Notes under the pieces: generated by a model
Told to the model about the DNA's origin: nothing
Database searches by the model: none
The model's input: only the letters and a program-made list of their open reading frames with translations
Shown here: piece after piece, positions 43,831-52,066 of the stretch
Numbering within the stretch: position 1 is the first letter of the stretch
How the letters are laid out: every line of letters starts with the position of its first letter
Origin: CAWHBO01 sp963827735
Lineage (GTDB): Bacteria; Patescibacteriota; Patescibacteriia; Patescibacteriales; UBA12075
Direction of reading: 5' to 3'
DNA: 64,000 nucleotides
Assembly (NCBI GenBank): GCA_963827735.1
Contig: CAWHBO010000003.1
Span: 310,001 to 374,000 of the forward strand
Made by a program: the position numbers and the translations under genes

Positions 43831-46656
43831 CTACCTCGACGCCGTCTTCGCCGCCTCATCCAGCTTCACGGACAAAAGCTTGGACACGCCGTCATCCCCC
43901 ATCGTTACGCCGTACAAGATGCTGGCCCTCTTCATGGAAGACCGGTTGTGCGTGATGACGATGAACTGCGTCCGGTGCGAAAGCTCGTCCAAGATCTTGG
44001 CTAATCTCTCTGAGTTAGCTTCGTCTAAAGCCGCATCAACTTCATCCAGCACCACAAACGGCGAGGGATTGGCATTGATGATGGCGCAGATCAAGGCGAT
44101 GGCGGTCAAAGCCCGCTCGCCGCCGGAGAGCATGGCAATGGACTGGATCTTTTTTCCCGGAGGCGTCGCTTGGATCTCAATCCCGGCTAGGCCGGTGGCA
44201 TTGTGCTTCTGCAGGTATTTGATCTTCTTGATGTCCGAAAGCTGCATATCGTCGGCTGTCTTTTTTTCTTCAACCGCTTTTTCTTCTCCTTCTTCATCGT
44301 CCTGCTTGACGTCTTCCATGACTTTGATGATCTTGGCCGTCCCGCCATTAAAAAGTATCTTGAAATATTTTTCAAAATTAAGCGCGATAATCTTGAACTC
44401 CTTATCAAACTGCTCTTTGATCACAAAATCCAATTCTTTGATGATTTTCTCCATGGACTTGACCATGGAATTGAAATCGTCAATCTGCCCGGTCAGAAAA
44501 TCATAGCGCTCTTTCGTTTCCGCGTATTCCGCTTCAATCTGCGGATCAATCCCGCCGATCAGTTCCAATTGGCGCTTGGCATCGCCGATCTTCATCTTGG
44601 TCTGCTCCAGATCCAGCTCCAGGTCCGGCAGCTCATCCTTGACGCGTTTCAGCTCCCGCCCTTCATCGCGGATTTCCGCCTCCAGATCTTCCAATTTGGT
44701 CTCATAGCGAGTGGAGTTTACCCTGATATCATTCAGCTGGTTGCTTAAGAAATTAACTTCGTTCTGCGCCGCCTGCAATTCTTTCTGGAGCGAAAACAAT
44801 CGGGTCTTCTTTTCTTCTTCTTTTTTGTTCAAAAGGCTCAATTTTTCTTTGGCCTCACTGAGTCTTTGATTAACCTCTTCCAAACTTTTTGCGATCGCCT
44901 GTTTTTTCTTTTCAATGTCGCCCAAATCAATTTCTCCGGTGTTCTGTTCCAATTTCTCTTTCGTCTTTTTAAGATCGTCGGAAAGCGCGACGAGCTTTTC
45001 TTCCAACAATTTTATCCTTTCCGTGTGGGCGGAAACGCGCAGATTGTTATCGTTAAGCGTGCCGATGATCTCTTCGTTCTTCTGGGATATCTTTTGGATG
45101 TTATCATGCACTGCCTGCCACTCGCTGTTCGTGTTAGCAGGCTTATTTGCTTCCTCGGTTTTTTTGATGATTTTTTCAATTTCCATCTCAATCTCATCAA
45201 GCAAAGCTTTCAGTTTCGTGATGTCTTCTTCTGTTTTGATCGCCTTGATTTTCTGGAGCACGGAAGCCAAAAGCTCATCCGCCTTTTTGTCTTCCTTGAT
45301 CTCTTTGGCCTGCCCCATTCGGAGCAGTTCTTTGTTGAGACGATGCGCCTCAATGTTGATATCAGTCCTGGCCTGTTCCAGCTCCTTATGTTTGGCCAAA
45401 TGTATTTCCAGATTGCCTTTGAGGGTGCTTATTTCTTCCTTGATTTTTTCCTGTTCGCGGGCGATATCATCTTTCTTGGTCATAAGGAAGGAAAGGTCAA
45501 ATTTCCCCTGTGATTCCAAATTCATTTCCATCTGCGCTTCGAGTCTCGCCAGCTGTCCGCTTAATTTGTTTTTTTCTTCCAGCACCAAATTGAGCTTGGT
45601 CTGCAATTCATGGTACTCGCCGCTGGCGCCGTTTTCTTTTTCCATCGTTTCCATCTGCTGGTTAAGCAAGTCCAGCTTCTTTTCCTTTTCTCTTTTGCCT
45701 GATTCCAATTCCAAAAATTCTTCATTGTACTTCTTGAATTTATCGTTGATATCGTGCCACATGCGGCTGTAAAATTTCAACTGGCTCTCTTCCAATTCTT
45801 TTTCCAATTCTCCCCGCCGGTTAAGCCGGTTGACTTGGCGCGTCAAACTCTTGAGCCTCGGCTCAATTTCGGTAATGAGCATGCTCGCTTGCGTCAGATT
45901 CTCATATCCGCTCCGCAATTTGTTGAGTGACTCATCCCGTTTCATCTGGTACTGCTTGACCCCTGTCGCCTCGTCAAAAAATTCTTTTCTCTCGGATATG
46001 GTCGTGTTGAGGAACCCTTCCACTGTTCCTTGCCCAATGACCGAGTATGTCTTCTGCCCAAACTTCGCCTTAGCCAAAAACATCTGCATATCGGAAAGCC
46101 GTATCCTCTGATTGTTAAGCATATACTCGCTATCGCCATTGCGATACAAGCGCCGAGTCAGTACAATTTCAGACAGATCCATCGGCGATATATTAAACTC
46201 CCTAATACTCTCTTCTTTGGATGTCTTCTCGTTCTTTTCATTCTTCTCGTTCATCTCGCTCCCGTTCTTCTCGTTCTTTTCATTCTTTTTATTTTCCTCC
46301 TCACCCGACGCTCCCGACAATTCCATATTCTCCGCAACATTCACTGTCTTACCCCCGCGCGCTCTTACTCCGTCACTGTTGTTCAAAAACAAAGACACCT
46401 CCGCCATGCCCAGTTTTCCTTTTTTCTCGGTTCCGGAAAAAATGATATCTTCCGCCCTTTTCCCGCGAAGCGTCTTCATGCTCTGCTCCCCCAAAGCCCA
46501 GCGTATGGCATCAGCCACATTGGACTTGCCGGACCCATTCGGCCCGACCACGGCCGTCAATCCTCTTTTGTCAGCGTCAAGAAACCCCGGAAAAACCAAA
46601 ATGTTCTTATGGGCAAAAGATTTAAATCCTTGGACTTCCAGCTTTTCTAAATACAT
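43831..46656 (-). CDS. smc: Chromosome segregation ATPase SMC (short, hinge not recognisable)
   Basis: 941 residues from ATG 46656 (MYLEKLEVQGFKSFA, the universal SMC start); the open frame 14 codons longer is not used. Walker A: VVGPNGSGKSNVADAIRWAL; signature: MLSGGERALTAIALICAI; Walker B: PFVVLDEVDAALDEAN; D-loop and VITHNRSSM switch follow. Between residues about 260 and 760 the sequence is almost all coiled coil. No canonical SMC hinge (a globular domain of about 150 residues) can be seen; the only break is near KPANTNSEWQ. The length is about 240 residues below the usual 1180, as expected if the hinge is missing. Residues about 120-152 are a low-complexity NEKNEKNEK insert in the head. 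ScpA/ScpB are not in the window. Confidence 0.85.
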   Translation of the reverse strand: MYLEKLEVQGFKSFAHKNILVFPGFLDADKRGLTAVVGPNGSGKSNVADAIRWALGEQSMKTLRGKRAEDIIFSGTEKKGKLGMAEVSLFLNNSDGVRARGGKTVNVAENMELSGASGEEENKKNEKNEKNGSEMNEKNEKNEKTSKEESIREFNISPMDLSEIVLTRRLYRNGDSEYMLNNQRIRLSDMQMFLAKAKFGQKTYSVIGQGTVEGFLNTTISERKEFFDEATGVKQYQMKRDESLNKLRSGYENLTQASMLITEIEPRLKSLTRQVNRLNRRGELEKELEESQLKFYSRMWHDINDKFKKYNEEFLELESGKREKEKKLDLLNQQMETMEKENGASGEYHELQTKLNLVLEEKNKLSGQLARLEAQMEMNLESQGKFDLSFLMTKKDDIAREQEKIKEEISTLKGNLEIHLAKHKELEQARTDINIEAHRLNKELLRMGQAKEIKEDKKADELLASVLQKIKAIKTEEDITKLKALLDEIEMEIEKIIKKTEEANKPANTNSEWQAVHDNIQKISQKNEEIIGTLNDNNLRVSAHTERIKLLEEKLVALSDDLKKTKEKLEQNTGEIDLGDIEKKKQAIAKSLEEVNQRLSEAKEKLSLLNKKEEEKKTRLFSLQKELQAAQNEVNFLSNQLNDIRVNSTRYETKLEDLEAEIRDEGRELKRVKDELPDLELDLEQTKMKIGDAKRQLELIGGIDPQIEAEYAETKERYDFLTGQIDDFNSMVKSMEKIIKELDFVIKEQFDKEFKIIALNFEKYFKILFNGGTAKIIKVMEDVKQDDEEGEEKAVEEKKTADDMQLSDIKKIKYLQKHNATGLAGIEIQATPPGKKIQSIAMLSGGERALTAIALICAIINANPSPFVVLDEVDAALDEANSERLAKILDELSHRTQFIVITHNRSSMKRASILYGVTMGDDGVSKLLSVKLDEAAKTASR

Positions 46657-46822
46657 ACTTTCTACAACCAAAATATTTATTACCATCCTGATATACAAAA
46701 AACGAATCTGTACAAATATACGGATAGCCTGATTTACCGACTAAAAAGTAATTTGTATATTTGTATTTATTCGTATTTCGTAATCCTTCTTTATGTTTTA
46801 TATTATACAATATTCCGCAAAA

Positions 46823-46855
46823 TAAAAAAAGCGGCGATTTTGGGATATCGCCGCT
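46823..46855 (-). terminator. Intrinsic terminator of phoH-like gene
   Basis: GCGGCGAT/ATCGCCGC stem with an 8-base loop, followed on the minus strand by seven T, about 30 bp after the stop codon. Confidence 0.85.
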
Positions 46856-46883
46856 GAAGGATTGTTGTGTTTAGAAGATTATT

Positions 46884-48428
46884 TTATTGTTTGTTAAGTC
46901 GTTTTAAAAATGCTTGCACCGGCTTGGATCTGACTGAGTGTTGGATATAAGTGTTGGAATAAAATTTATCTCCCTTCATCAATTTAGCGAACCAGACAAG
47001 CCCGTTACGCTGTTCGCTTAGAAAATTATTATCAATTTGTGTCGGATCGCCAGTTATGATCAGCCTGGAGCCCTCACCTAAACGAGTAGCAAAAGTAATG
47101 GTTTCCTCGCGGCTTATATTCTGCCCTTCATCAAGAATAATAACAGAATTAGGCAATGTTCGGCCGCGAATATGCTCAAAAGGCAAAATTTCTACCCGTT
47201 TTCTTTTATCATCATGGCTATCACCACTTGGTATGAAAGATTTTTTCGGGTTGCTGCTTTTTACATCTGTTTTTTCCTTAAATCCAGTATTTTGTTTTTC
47301 TTTCTGCCTATCAATATGTTCTTTTGCGGCATCAAGATTCTCTCCATTGATCAAAAAATCTATTTGCTTGGACATTAGCGGATTGAGAACCTTTAGTCGC
47401 TCGATATTGTCAATCATACCCATGACCCAAGGATTCATTTTTTCATCGATTCCACCTGGTAAAAATCCCATCGTATTGCCGAATGATACCGGCGCGCGCG
47501 TAATGTATAATTTGTTGAATTTACGATTACTTTTAACCAGATAATGAAATGCCGATGCTACAGCCAAAAGCGTTTTACCTGTCCCGGCATCACCGATTAA
47601 TGAGAAGTAATTTATCCCCAAATCAAGCAAAGAATGTATTGCATGTATTTGGTCCCAATTTTGATCGACAAACTCTCCATCTTTCATAACCGGTTTCTGT
47701 TTTAAACTAAACAGGGTTTGCTCCTGATCCAGGCAATAAAAATAATCGCCTTTTTTTCTGGCCGCGTGAGATATATATGATTTACCGCTGTCATCTATCT
47801 GCCTGAATTGCACGCCGCAATTTTCCAAAATTTCTTTTCCGCCTTTGATAAAATCCGCGAGAATACGACCTTTCAAGCTTTTGTCTTTGGCTATTTCTTT
47901 GGGTAAATCCAAAATCGGCGCCCTAAGCCGATCAGCAGCATCCCCCAAATCCTGGTTCCATTCCTGGACAGCAAGGCAGTCGCCATTGTCACCACTAAAC
48001 CTCATTTCCCTGGCCTTCAACTGCATCCCATATTTATGCGTAAGCAATACCACTTTTTTACCTCTTGTTTCGCTCATTTTTCTTACGGATAAGGCGGTTG
48101 CAATGGTAACATCGTCTGCCACTTCCGGATTAAGAATACCCCCTGGTTTATAATTCTCAATGCCTTTCCAGTTAACATTTACCATCTGCAGATATGGATT
48201 TCCATGTTTCAGATAATCATTGATTATCATCAAGGCCTTTTGTGCATTCCTCCCGATTAACGGATCTCTTTTTTTTCGACTAAGATCTTCGTGCACTTTC
48301 CATGGAATACCAACCATATTATTGTCATTTATAAGATCAACAATTGAATATGGCTCATCAATCAACACGCTGGAATCAACAATTTCATACTTATCAAAAC
48401 TTTCAGGCCATTTGTTGCCTCTAGACAT
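46884..48428 (-). CDS. phoH: PIN-PhoH ATPase (YlaK-like)
   Basis: 514 residues. The N-terminal PIN domain (about 12-170) has acidic positions in EIVDSSVLIDEP and ADDVTIATAL. The C-terminal PhoH ATPase (about 250-510) has Walker A SLIGDAGTGKTLL, ITRAPVSFGNTMGFLPG, Walker B SVIILDEGQNISREE, and TGDPTQID. A charged low-complexity linker (about 385-425) interrupts the ATPase domain. PIN-PhoH fusions are thought to couple RNA unwinding with RNase activity, as described for mycobacterial PhoH2-type proteins. A clear Shine-Dalgarno (AGGAGG, 6 bases before ATG) fixes the start. Transcribed alone, with a terminator 30 bp downstream; upstream is the RNA-rich region 48600-49560. Confidence 0.88.
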   Translation of the reverse strand: MSRGNKWPESFDKYEIVDSSVLIDEPYSIVDLINDNNMVGIPWKVHEDLSRKKRDPLIGRNAQKALMIINDYLKHGNPYLQMVNVNWKGIENYKPGGILNPEVADDVTIATALSVRKMSETRGKKVVLLTHKYGMQLKAREMRFSGDNGDCLAVQEWNQDLGDAADRLRAPILDLPKEIAKDKSLKGRILADFIKGGKEILENCGVQFRQIDDSGKSYISHAARKKGDYFYCLDQEQTLFSLKQKPVMKDGEFVDQNWDQIHAIHSLLDLGINYFSLIGDAGTGKTLLAVASAFHYLVKSNRKFNKLYITRAPVSFGNTMGFLPGGIDEKMNPWVMGMIDNIERLKVLNPLMSKQIDFLINGENLDAAKEHIDRQKEKQNTGFKEKTDVKSSNPKKSFIPSGDSHDDKRKRVEILPFEHIRGRTLPNSVIILDEGQNISREETITFATRLGEGSRLIITGDPTQIDNNFLSEQRNGLVWFAKLMKGDKFYSNTYIQHSVRSKPVQAFLKRLNKQ

Positions 48429-48654
48429 AGTGTTCCTCCTTTTATAGGGTTAACAGCAAACAACAAAAAATAAAATTGTAAAACGAACAAAAGTAAAAAA
48501 AACGCCTCCCCCTTGTGTTTTTTAGGTTAAGCGATTTTAAAACAATATCTATTTTCAACTTAGCACACCTATTTTCATTTGTAAACAAATCTTATACAAA
48601 CTATTTCTGCGTAATATCCGCGTATAAATCCGCGTCAAATCAGCGGATAAAAAC

Positions 48655-48693
48655 AAAACAACGCCCATTTATGAGTCCGGGCGTTGTTTTTAT
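48655..48693. terminator. Bidirectional intrinsic terminator
   Basis: ACAACGCCC pairs with GGGCGTTGT, with A tract on the left and T tract on the right. It lies between the PhoH start and the structured region. Confidence 0.75.
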
Positions 48694-48743
48694 CGCATCC
48701 CCATGCTCACCTTACCACAAAAAGTGATAAAGTTAGAAAGAGA

Positions 48744-48964
48744 GGGTATGTTAGAATTATACGTCTATTAAAAATGGTTGAAATAGATCGAGGGTTCTAT
48801 CATACCCTTGTTTGGAGTTTTGGCCTCCTGATTGTTCTAAAAAGAGCAGAGTTATGCCAAGAATTGTCTTGGCGACAGTTGAGCAAATGCTCAATAAACC
48901 TTTATATTTTCATATATCGGTTTGTTTTTGGGAAAGAAACTCTCGCCCAAAGACAAACCGGTAT
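48744..48964 (+). ncRNA. Candidate structured non-coding RNA
   Basis: Four stems in about 220 nt and no plausible gene: 48744-48756 with 48795-48807 (13 positions, one mismatch) enclosing a smaller stem; GCCAAG/CTTGGC at 48856-48873; TTGAGC/GCTCAA at 48879-48894; and a 19-bp stem 48914-48932 with 48946-48964. The 19-bp stem is fully paired only as plus-strand RNA, where two positions are G-U; on the minus strand they would be C-A mismatches. A TATAAT-like box on the minus strand (48969-48974) keeps the strand uncertain. No known RNA family (RNase P, tmRNA, SRP, 6S) was recognised. Confidence 0.45.
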
Positions 48965-49004
48965 CTGAATTATATAGAAATAAGAGAATTGTAAAGGAAA
49001 TTCA

Positions 49005-49179
49005 AACAAAAAAAGCAATGGACAAGCTTATAATGAGTCCAGATACACTGAACTCCTGCTCCATTGCTTTCTTTTCTATGTTGTTGTAACATCCTAAGAC
49101 AAAAAAGGCCTTTGATGTTGTATTTGAATTTTTCATTTTGTTTTTGTTTTTATTTTGAGACGCAACTTTTTACACTGAT
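49005..49179 (-). ncRNA. Candidate small RNA or leader with own promoter and terminator
   Basis: Expected transcript of about 170 nt from the consensus promoter at 49186-49214 to a terminator made of AAAGCAATGGA and TCCATTGCTTT (49010-49071) with an internal GTTCAG/CTGGAC stem, then seven T. It contains a 44-codon frame starting MKNSNTTSKAFFVLG, but this lacks a Shine-Dalgarno and ends inside the terminator stem, so an RNA is preferred over a peptide. Confidence 0.5.
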
Positions 49180-49185
49180 ATATTC

Positions 49186-49214
49186 ATAATAGCAAATTTT
49201 TTCACTTCTGTCAA
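49186..49214 (-). promoter_or_regulatory. Near-consensus sigma70-type promoter
   Basis: TTGACA at 49214-49209, a 17-bp spacer, TATTAT at 49191-49186 on the minus strand. Confidence 0.8.
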
Positions 49215-49256
49215 CACTGCCGTGGACTTATCTTTGCTATTACGAAGACTTCCCAG

Positions 49257-49298
49257 AAAGAAAAAGCATCCGGCAAACGTATTTGTTAGATGCTTTTT
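49257..49298 (-). terminator. Intrinsic terminator of the 51-residue gene
   Basis: AAAAAGCATC pairs with GATGCTTTTT, a T-rich tail following, directly after the stop codon at 49302. Confidence 0.8.
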
Positions 49299-49301
49299 AT
49301 T

Positions 49302-49457
49302 TTAGAACACCATTCTCACTTTTCGGCGCAGAAACATGAAAATAGTATTTTCATAAAATCTGCACAATGGGACGGCGTAATCCTTTGGTATCCCCACATC
49401 TCTTAGACGACAATAGACATGGAGAGGATTAATGCAGTGTTGAAAAATTTTGGACAT
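49302..49457 (-). CDS. Small protein of unknown function, 51 aa, complete transcription unit
   Basis: ATG 49457 follows AGGAGG by seven bases, one of the best Shine-Dalgarno sites in the window. The product starts MSKIFQHCINPLHVYCRLRD, continues VGIPKDYAVPLCRFYENTIF, and ends MFLRRKVRMVF. It has three Cys (8, 16, 32), two His and a basic C-terminus; no signal peptide or membrane helix. The frame is bounded by its own promoter (49524-49552) and terminator (49257-49298), which makes chance unlikely although it is short. No function is assigned; the NPLHVYCRLRDVGIPK portion looks like a conserved motif but that cannot be tested here. Confidence 0.75.
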   Translation of the reverse strand: MSKIFQHCINPLHVYCRLRDVGIPKDYAVPLCRFYENTIFMFLRRKVRMVF

Positions 49458-49523
49458 TTTCTCTCCTCCTACTGTTAGAAGTTAATGGGGACAAATTACT
49501 CAAGGTTCAATTATATAAATATA

Positions 49524-49552
49524 ATTATACCACATAACAGGTAAAAAAGCAA
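49524..49552 (-). promoter_or_regulatory. Sigma70-type promoter of the 51-residue gene
   Basis: TTGCTT (49552-49547), a 17-bp spacer, TATAAT (49529-49524) with a TGTGG extended -10 context. Confidence 0.65.
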
Positions 49553-49580
49553 TATATTATTTAAAATACTACCTTATATT

Positions 49581-49609
49581 AAACAAAAACATGGCTATAT
49601 TGCCATGTT
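49581..49609 (-). terminator. Intrinsic terminator downstream of glgA
   Basis: AACATGGC/GCCATGTT stem with a 6-base loop, followed on the minus strand by TTTTTGTTT. Confidence 0.65.
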
Positions 49610-49673
49610 GAAAACCTCTTGATATGTATATTTATAACCTGTTATCCACTTGTGGAGAACCCAAAATAAATTT

Positions 49674-49759
49674 AACCCACAAATCAACAAATAGCTACAA
49701 ATCTACAAATATTTTATTAATATTTGTAGATTTGTTGTGCATTTGTTGATTTGTGGGTT
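49674..49759. repeat. 86-bp near-perfect palindrome with ACAAAT words
   Basis: The outer arms AACCCACAAATCAACAAAT (49674-49692) and the inner arms ACAAATCTACAAATATT pair with their exact reverse complements ending at 49759; only short asymmetries (AGCT / TGTGC) interrupt them. It lies 15 bp past the glgA stop. Confidence 0.85.
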
Positions 49760-49774
49760 CAAATGCTTTGTGTA

Positions 49775-51205
49775 TCATCCTGACGCTAACTTCTGATACA
49801 ACGCATAGTATTCTGTCGCAGATTTAGTCCAAGAAAAATCTTTTTGCATTGCACGAACCATCATCTCCCTCCAAGCCTTAGGCTCCTTATAATAAACGTT
49901 AAGCGCCTTCTTGATGGTATTGTAGAATTCAACACTTTCAATTTTTTCAAAAGTAAAACCAACATCAGGCGTAACCGTATCTTTAAGGCCGCCAGTGGCT
50001 CTGGCCACCGGGATGGAGCCAAAGCGCATGGCAATCATTTGCCCCAGGCCGCAAGGTTCATATCTGGAAGGCATCAAGAAAATGTCCGAACCGGCGTATA
50101 TCTGCTCTGCCAATTCAACGGAGAACGTCGTGTTAACGCTGATCATCTCTGGAAATTTTTTTGCCAGCTCTTTCAATTTTTTTTCATACTGCTGGTCGCC
50201 GGTTCCCAAAAAAACAAATTGGCACCCAAGTTTGGCAAAGTGTTCCGTAAAAAACTCAATTCCCTTCTGCCAAGCGAGTCTTGTAACCATACCGCACAGA
50301 GCCACATCCGCCTTTACCGGCAATCCGAGTTTCTTTTGCAAGAACAATTTATTTTTGACTTTTTTATCCGCGTCAGAAAAAGAATAATTCGTTTTTATAT
50401 AAGCATCTGTTTCCGGATCAAAAAAATTCATATCTATCCCGTTAAGAATTCCCGATAAATCAGCTTTTCTTTTTTTCAGCAATCTCTCAAGCCCTGCCCC
50501 ATAAAAACTCGTGGTAATCTCCTCCGCATAAGTCTTGGATACCGTATTTATCAGATCGGCGTTCAAAAGTCCTTGTACCATAAAATTTATGTCCCCATCT
50601 CGCGCATCAACTGTCAAAGACTTCAAAGAATCTTTTCTTAAATTTCCGGTGCTAAGGACAATCGGATCGGTCTTGCCTTGGTATCTGAAATTATGGATCG
50701 TAAAAAGAGTCTTGATGTCTTTCAAATGATTTATTCTGCTGGTTTTGATGATGTCCGGTATCAAGGCCGGATGTGAATCATGAATATGGATAACATCAGG
50801 AAAAAATTCCATGATCGGAAGCATATACAAAACCGCCAAAGAAAAAAACAAAAATCTTTCCGAGTTATCGCCCTGGCTATAAATCTCTTTGCCTGAAAAA
50901 TATTTCGGGGCGTCAATGAAATACGCTTTTACATCCGTGTTTGGAAATTTTGTTTCCCAAAGATTTACTTTCACCAAATGCTTGTTGGAAGGAATTTCAA
51001 AATTGGAATATATTTTCTTAAGGCCGTACTTCTTCTTGTTTATGCATCCATACAATGGCAAAACCACTCTGGCCTCAACGCCAATCTTGGTCAGCGCCAC
51101 CGGCAAACTCCCCACAACATCCCCGAGTCCTCCAACCTTGGCAAAAGGAGCAGCTTCGGCAGCGACCATGAGAACCTTGATTTTGTTATTTTTTTCTGAC
51201 GACAT
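49775..51205 (-). CDS. glgA: Glycogen/starch synthase, GT5 (copy 1)
   Basis: 476 residues, the normal GlgA length. Transfers glucose from ADP- or UDP-glucose to the non-reducing end of an alpha-1,4-glucan in the cytoplasm. N-terminal GT5 motif AAEAAPFAKVGGLGDVVGSL (the KxGGL nucleotide-sugar site), IHIHDSHPALIP, LFTIHNFRYQG, STVSKTYAEEI, GILNGIDMNFFDPETD, TRLAWQKGIEFF, and the C-terminal MPSRYEPCGLGQMIAMRFGS with the catalytic Glu region, then GGLKDTVTP. A second GT5 enzyme lies at 56958. Downstream are a terminator-like hairpin and the palindrome at 49674. Upstream, the 51255 inverted repeat separates it from the P-loop kinase gene. No GlgC or branching enzyme is in the window. Confidence 0.93.
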   Translation of the reverse strand: MSSEKNNKIKVLMVAAEAAPFAKVGGLGDVVGSLPVALTKIGVEARVVLPLYGCINKKKYGLKKIYSNFEIPSNKHLVKVNLWETKFPNTDVKAYFIDAPKYFSGKEIYSQGDNSERFLFFSLAVLYMLPIMEFFPDVIHIHDSHPALIPDIIKTSRINHLKDIKTLFTIHNFRYQGKTDPIVLSTGNLRKDSLKSLTVDARDGDINFMVQGLLNADLINTVSKTYAEEITTSFYGAGLERLLKKRKADLSGILNGIDMNFFDPETDAYIKTNYSFSDADKKVKNKLFLQKKLGLPVKADVALCGMVTRLAWQKGIEFFTEHFAKLGCQFVFLGTGDQQYEKKLKELAKKFPEMISVNTTFSVELAEQIYAGSDIFLMPSRYEPCGLGQMIAMRFGSIPVARATGGLKDTVTPDVGFTFEKIESVEFYNTIKKALNVYYKEPKAWREMMVRAMQKDFSWTKSATEYYALYQKLASG

Positions 51206-51254
51206 ATAGTAACCATGATTTATTGGAATATTTTTTCAGCCTGATTTTAATAAC

Positions 51255-51362
51255 CAATATTCAATAATCAATAACCATTCAATATCTAAATATTTAAATA
51301 TTTAAATATTCATTGAATATTTAGTTATTGAGCATTGAATGAATATTGATTATTGAATATTG
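51255..51362. repeat. Inverted repeat with CAATATTCAATAATCAATA arms
   Basis: 19-bp perfect arms (51255-51273 and 51344-51362), extended inward with mismatches, around an AATATTTAAATATTT core. The same words occur at 32435 and 10258. Confidence 0.85.
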
Positions 51363-51393
51363 AACATTAATTACGTCTAATATTTCAGCTATT

Positions 51394-51972
51394 CTATTTT
51401 GCGCTTTTCGTTTCCCCCATCCACTCAAGTATCTCCCCCACTTTCCTCTCATCCGGCAACTTCTCCGTCTCAACCACTAAAACCGGCAAACAACTCTTCT
51501 CCGCCTCTTTGATATATTCCCTCTGTTGATTGATATACCAATCTGATTCATGCATTATCCGTTTATAGTGCGGATAGATATTCAACCTGTCCTGAGTCCT
51601 TTTTTCCAACAATTTCTTGTCTTCCGGAAAAGTTAACAAAATAATTTTAAATTCTAGCTCAGAAAGCTCATCTTCAATCGCAGGGTACAGAGTTTCGCGA
51701 TCAAAATGCATGCGGTTATACACGATATCTGATAAATGAAACTTTTCAGCTAAAATATTTTTCTGTTTAAGCGCGTTAAACATTTTTACGTATTCAGAGA
51801 TCACCGGCTGTCCGCACTCCGTGCCAAAAATCCCAACATCGCAATTAAACCAATGACAACCATCCAAAATCACGCCGCTTTCGTTATATTTCGGCTCCAA
51901 TTTATCATATATTTGCGACATGATCCAGCTCTTGCCAGAAAGTTCCGCGCCTTCAAAGATAAGGTGTTGCAT
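51394..51972 (-). CDS. P-loop nucleotide/nucleoside kinase-like protein
   Basis: 192 residues. P-loop at residues 6-14 (EGAELSGKS), in the position and context of thymidylate-kinase or deoxynucleoside-kinase-like proteins, followed by a helix (WIMSQIYDKL). Later elements fit that fold: HLSDIVYNRMHFDR (a DR pair), FKIILLTFPEDKKLLEKRTQ (lid-type basic helix), and LPVLVVETEKLPDERKVGEIL. The substrate cannot be named: thymidylate kinases normally carry a DR(Y/F/H) motif, and only a similar DRET is seen here. It lies among alpha-glucan genes but has no evident link to them. Confidence 0.65.
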   Translation of the reverse strand: MQHLIFEGAELSGKSWIMSQIYDKLEPKYNESGVILDGCHWFNCDVGIFGTECGQPVISEYVKMFNALKQKNILAEKFHLSDIVYNRMHFDRETLYPAIEDELSELEFKIILLTFPEDKKLLEKRTQDRLNIYPHYKRIMHESDWYINQQREYIKEAEKSCLPVLVVETEKLPDERKVGEILEWMGETKSAK

Positions 51973-51980
51973 ATTTTATT

Positions 51981-52060
51981 CTCATAACTTGGAACTCGTA
52001 ACTCGTAACTTATTTTAAAAATCTTTTAAGGTCAGATGTTATGAGTTATGAGTTATGAGT
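51981..52060. repeat. Inverted repeat with CTCATAACT / GTTATGA words
   Basis: CTCATAACT and two ACTCGTA variants on the left, 7-bp GTTATGA tandem units on the right, around TATTTTAAAAATCTTTTAAG then GTCAG. The same core occurs at 53336-53364. Confidence 0.8.
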
Positions 52061-52066
52061 TATGCG

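Noticed and set aside
46622..46810. 62-codon frame overlapping the smc start (YPYICTDSFFVYQDG)
   Set aside because: It overlaps the certain smc start in another frame and its first third is translated ATACAAAT repeat words.
48744..48964. RNase P RNA, tmRNA, SRP RNA or 6S RNA
   Set aside because: None of the conserved sequence blocks of these RNAs could be found on either strand.
48684..48968. 94-codon plus-strand frame over the structured region
   Set aside because: It crosses the stems and a terminator; no ribosome binding site and no family resemblance. RNA structure explains the region better.
48655..49075. Retron-like RNA because of the long 19-bp hairpin
   Set aside because: No reverse transcriptase gene is present in the window and the expected msr/msd layout is not seen.
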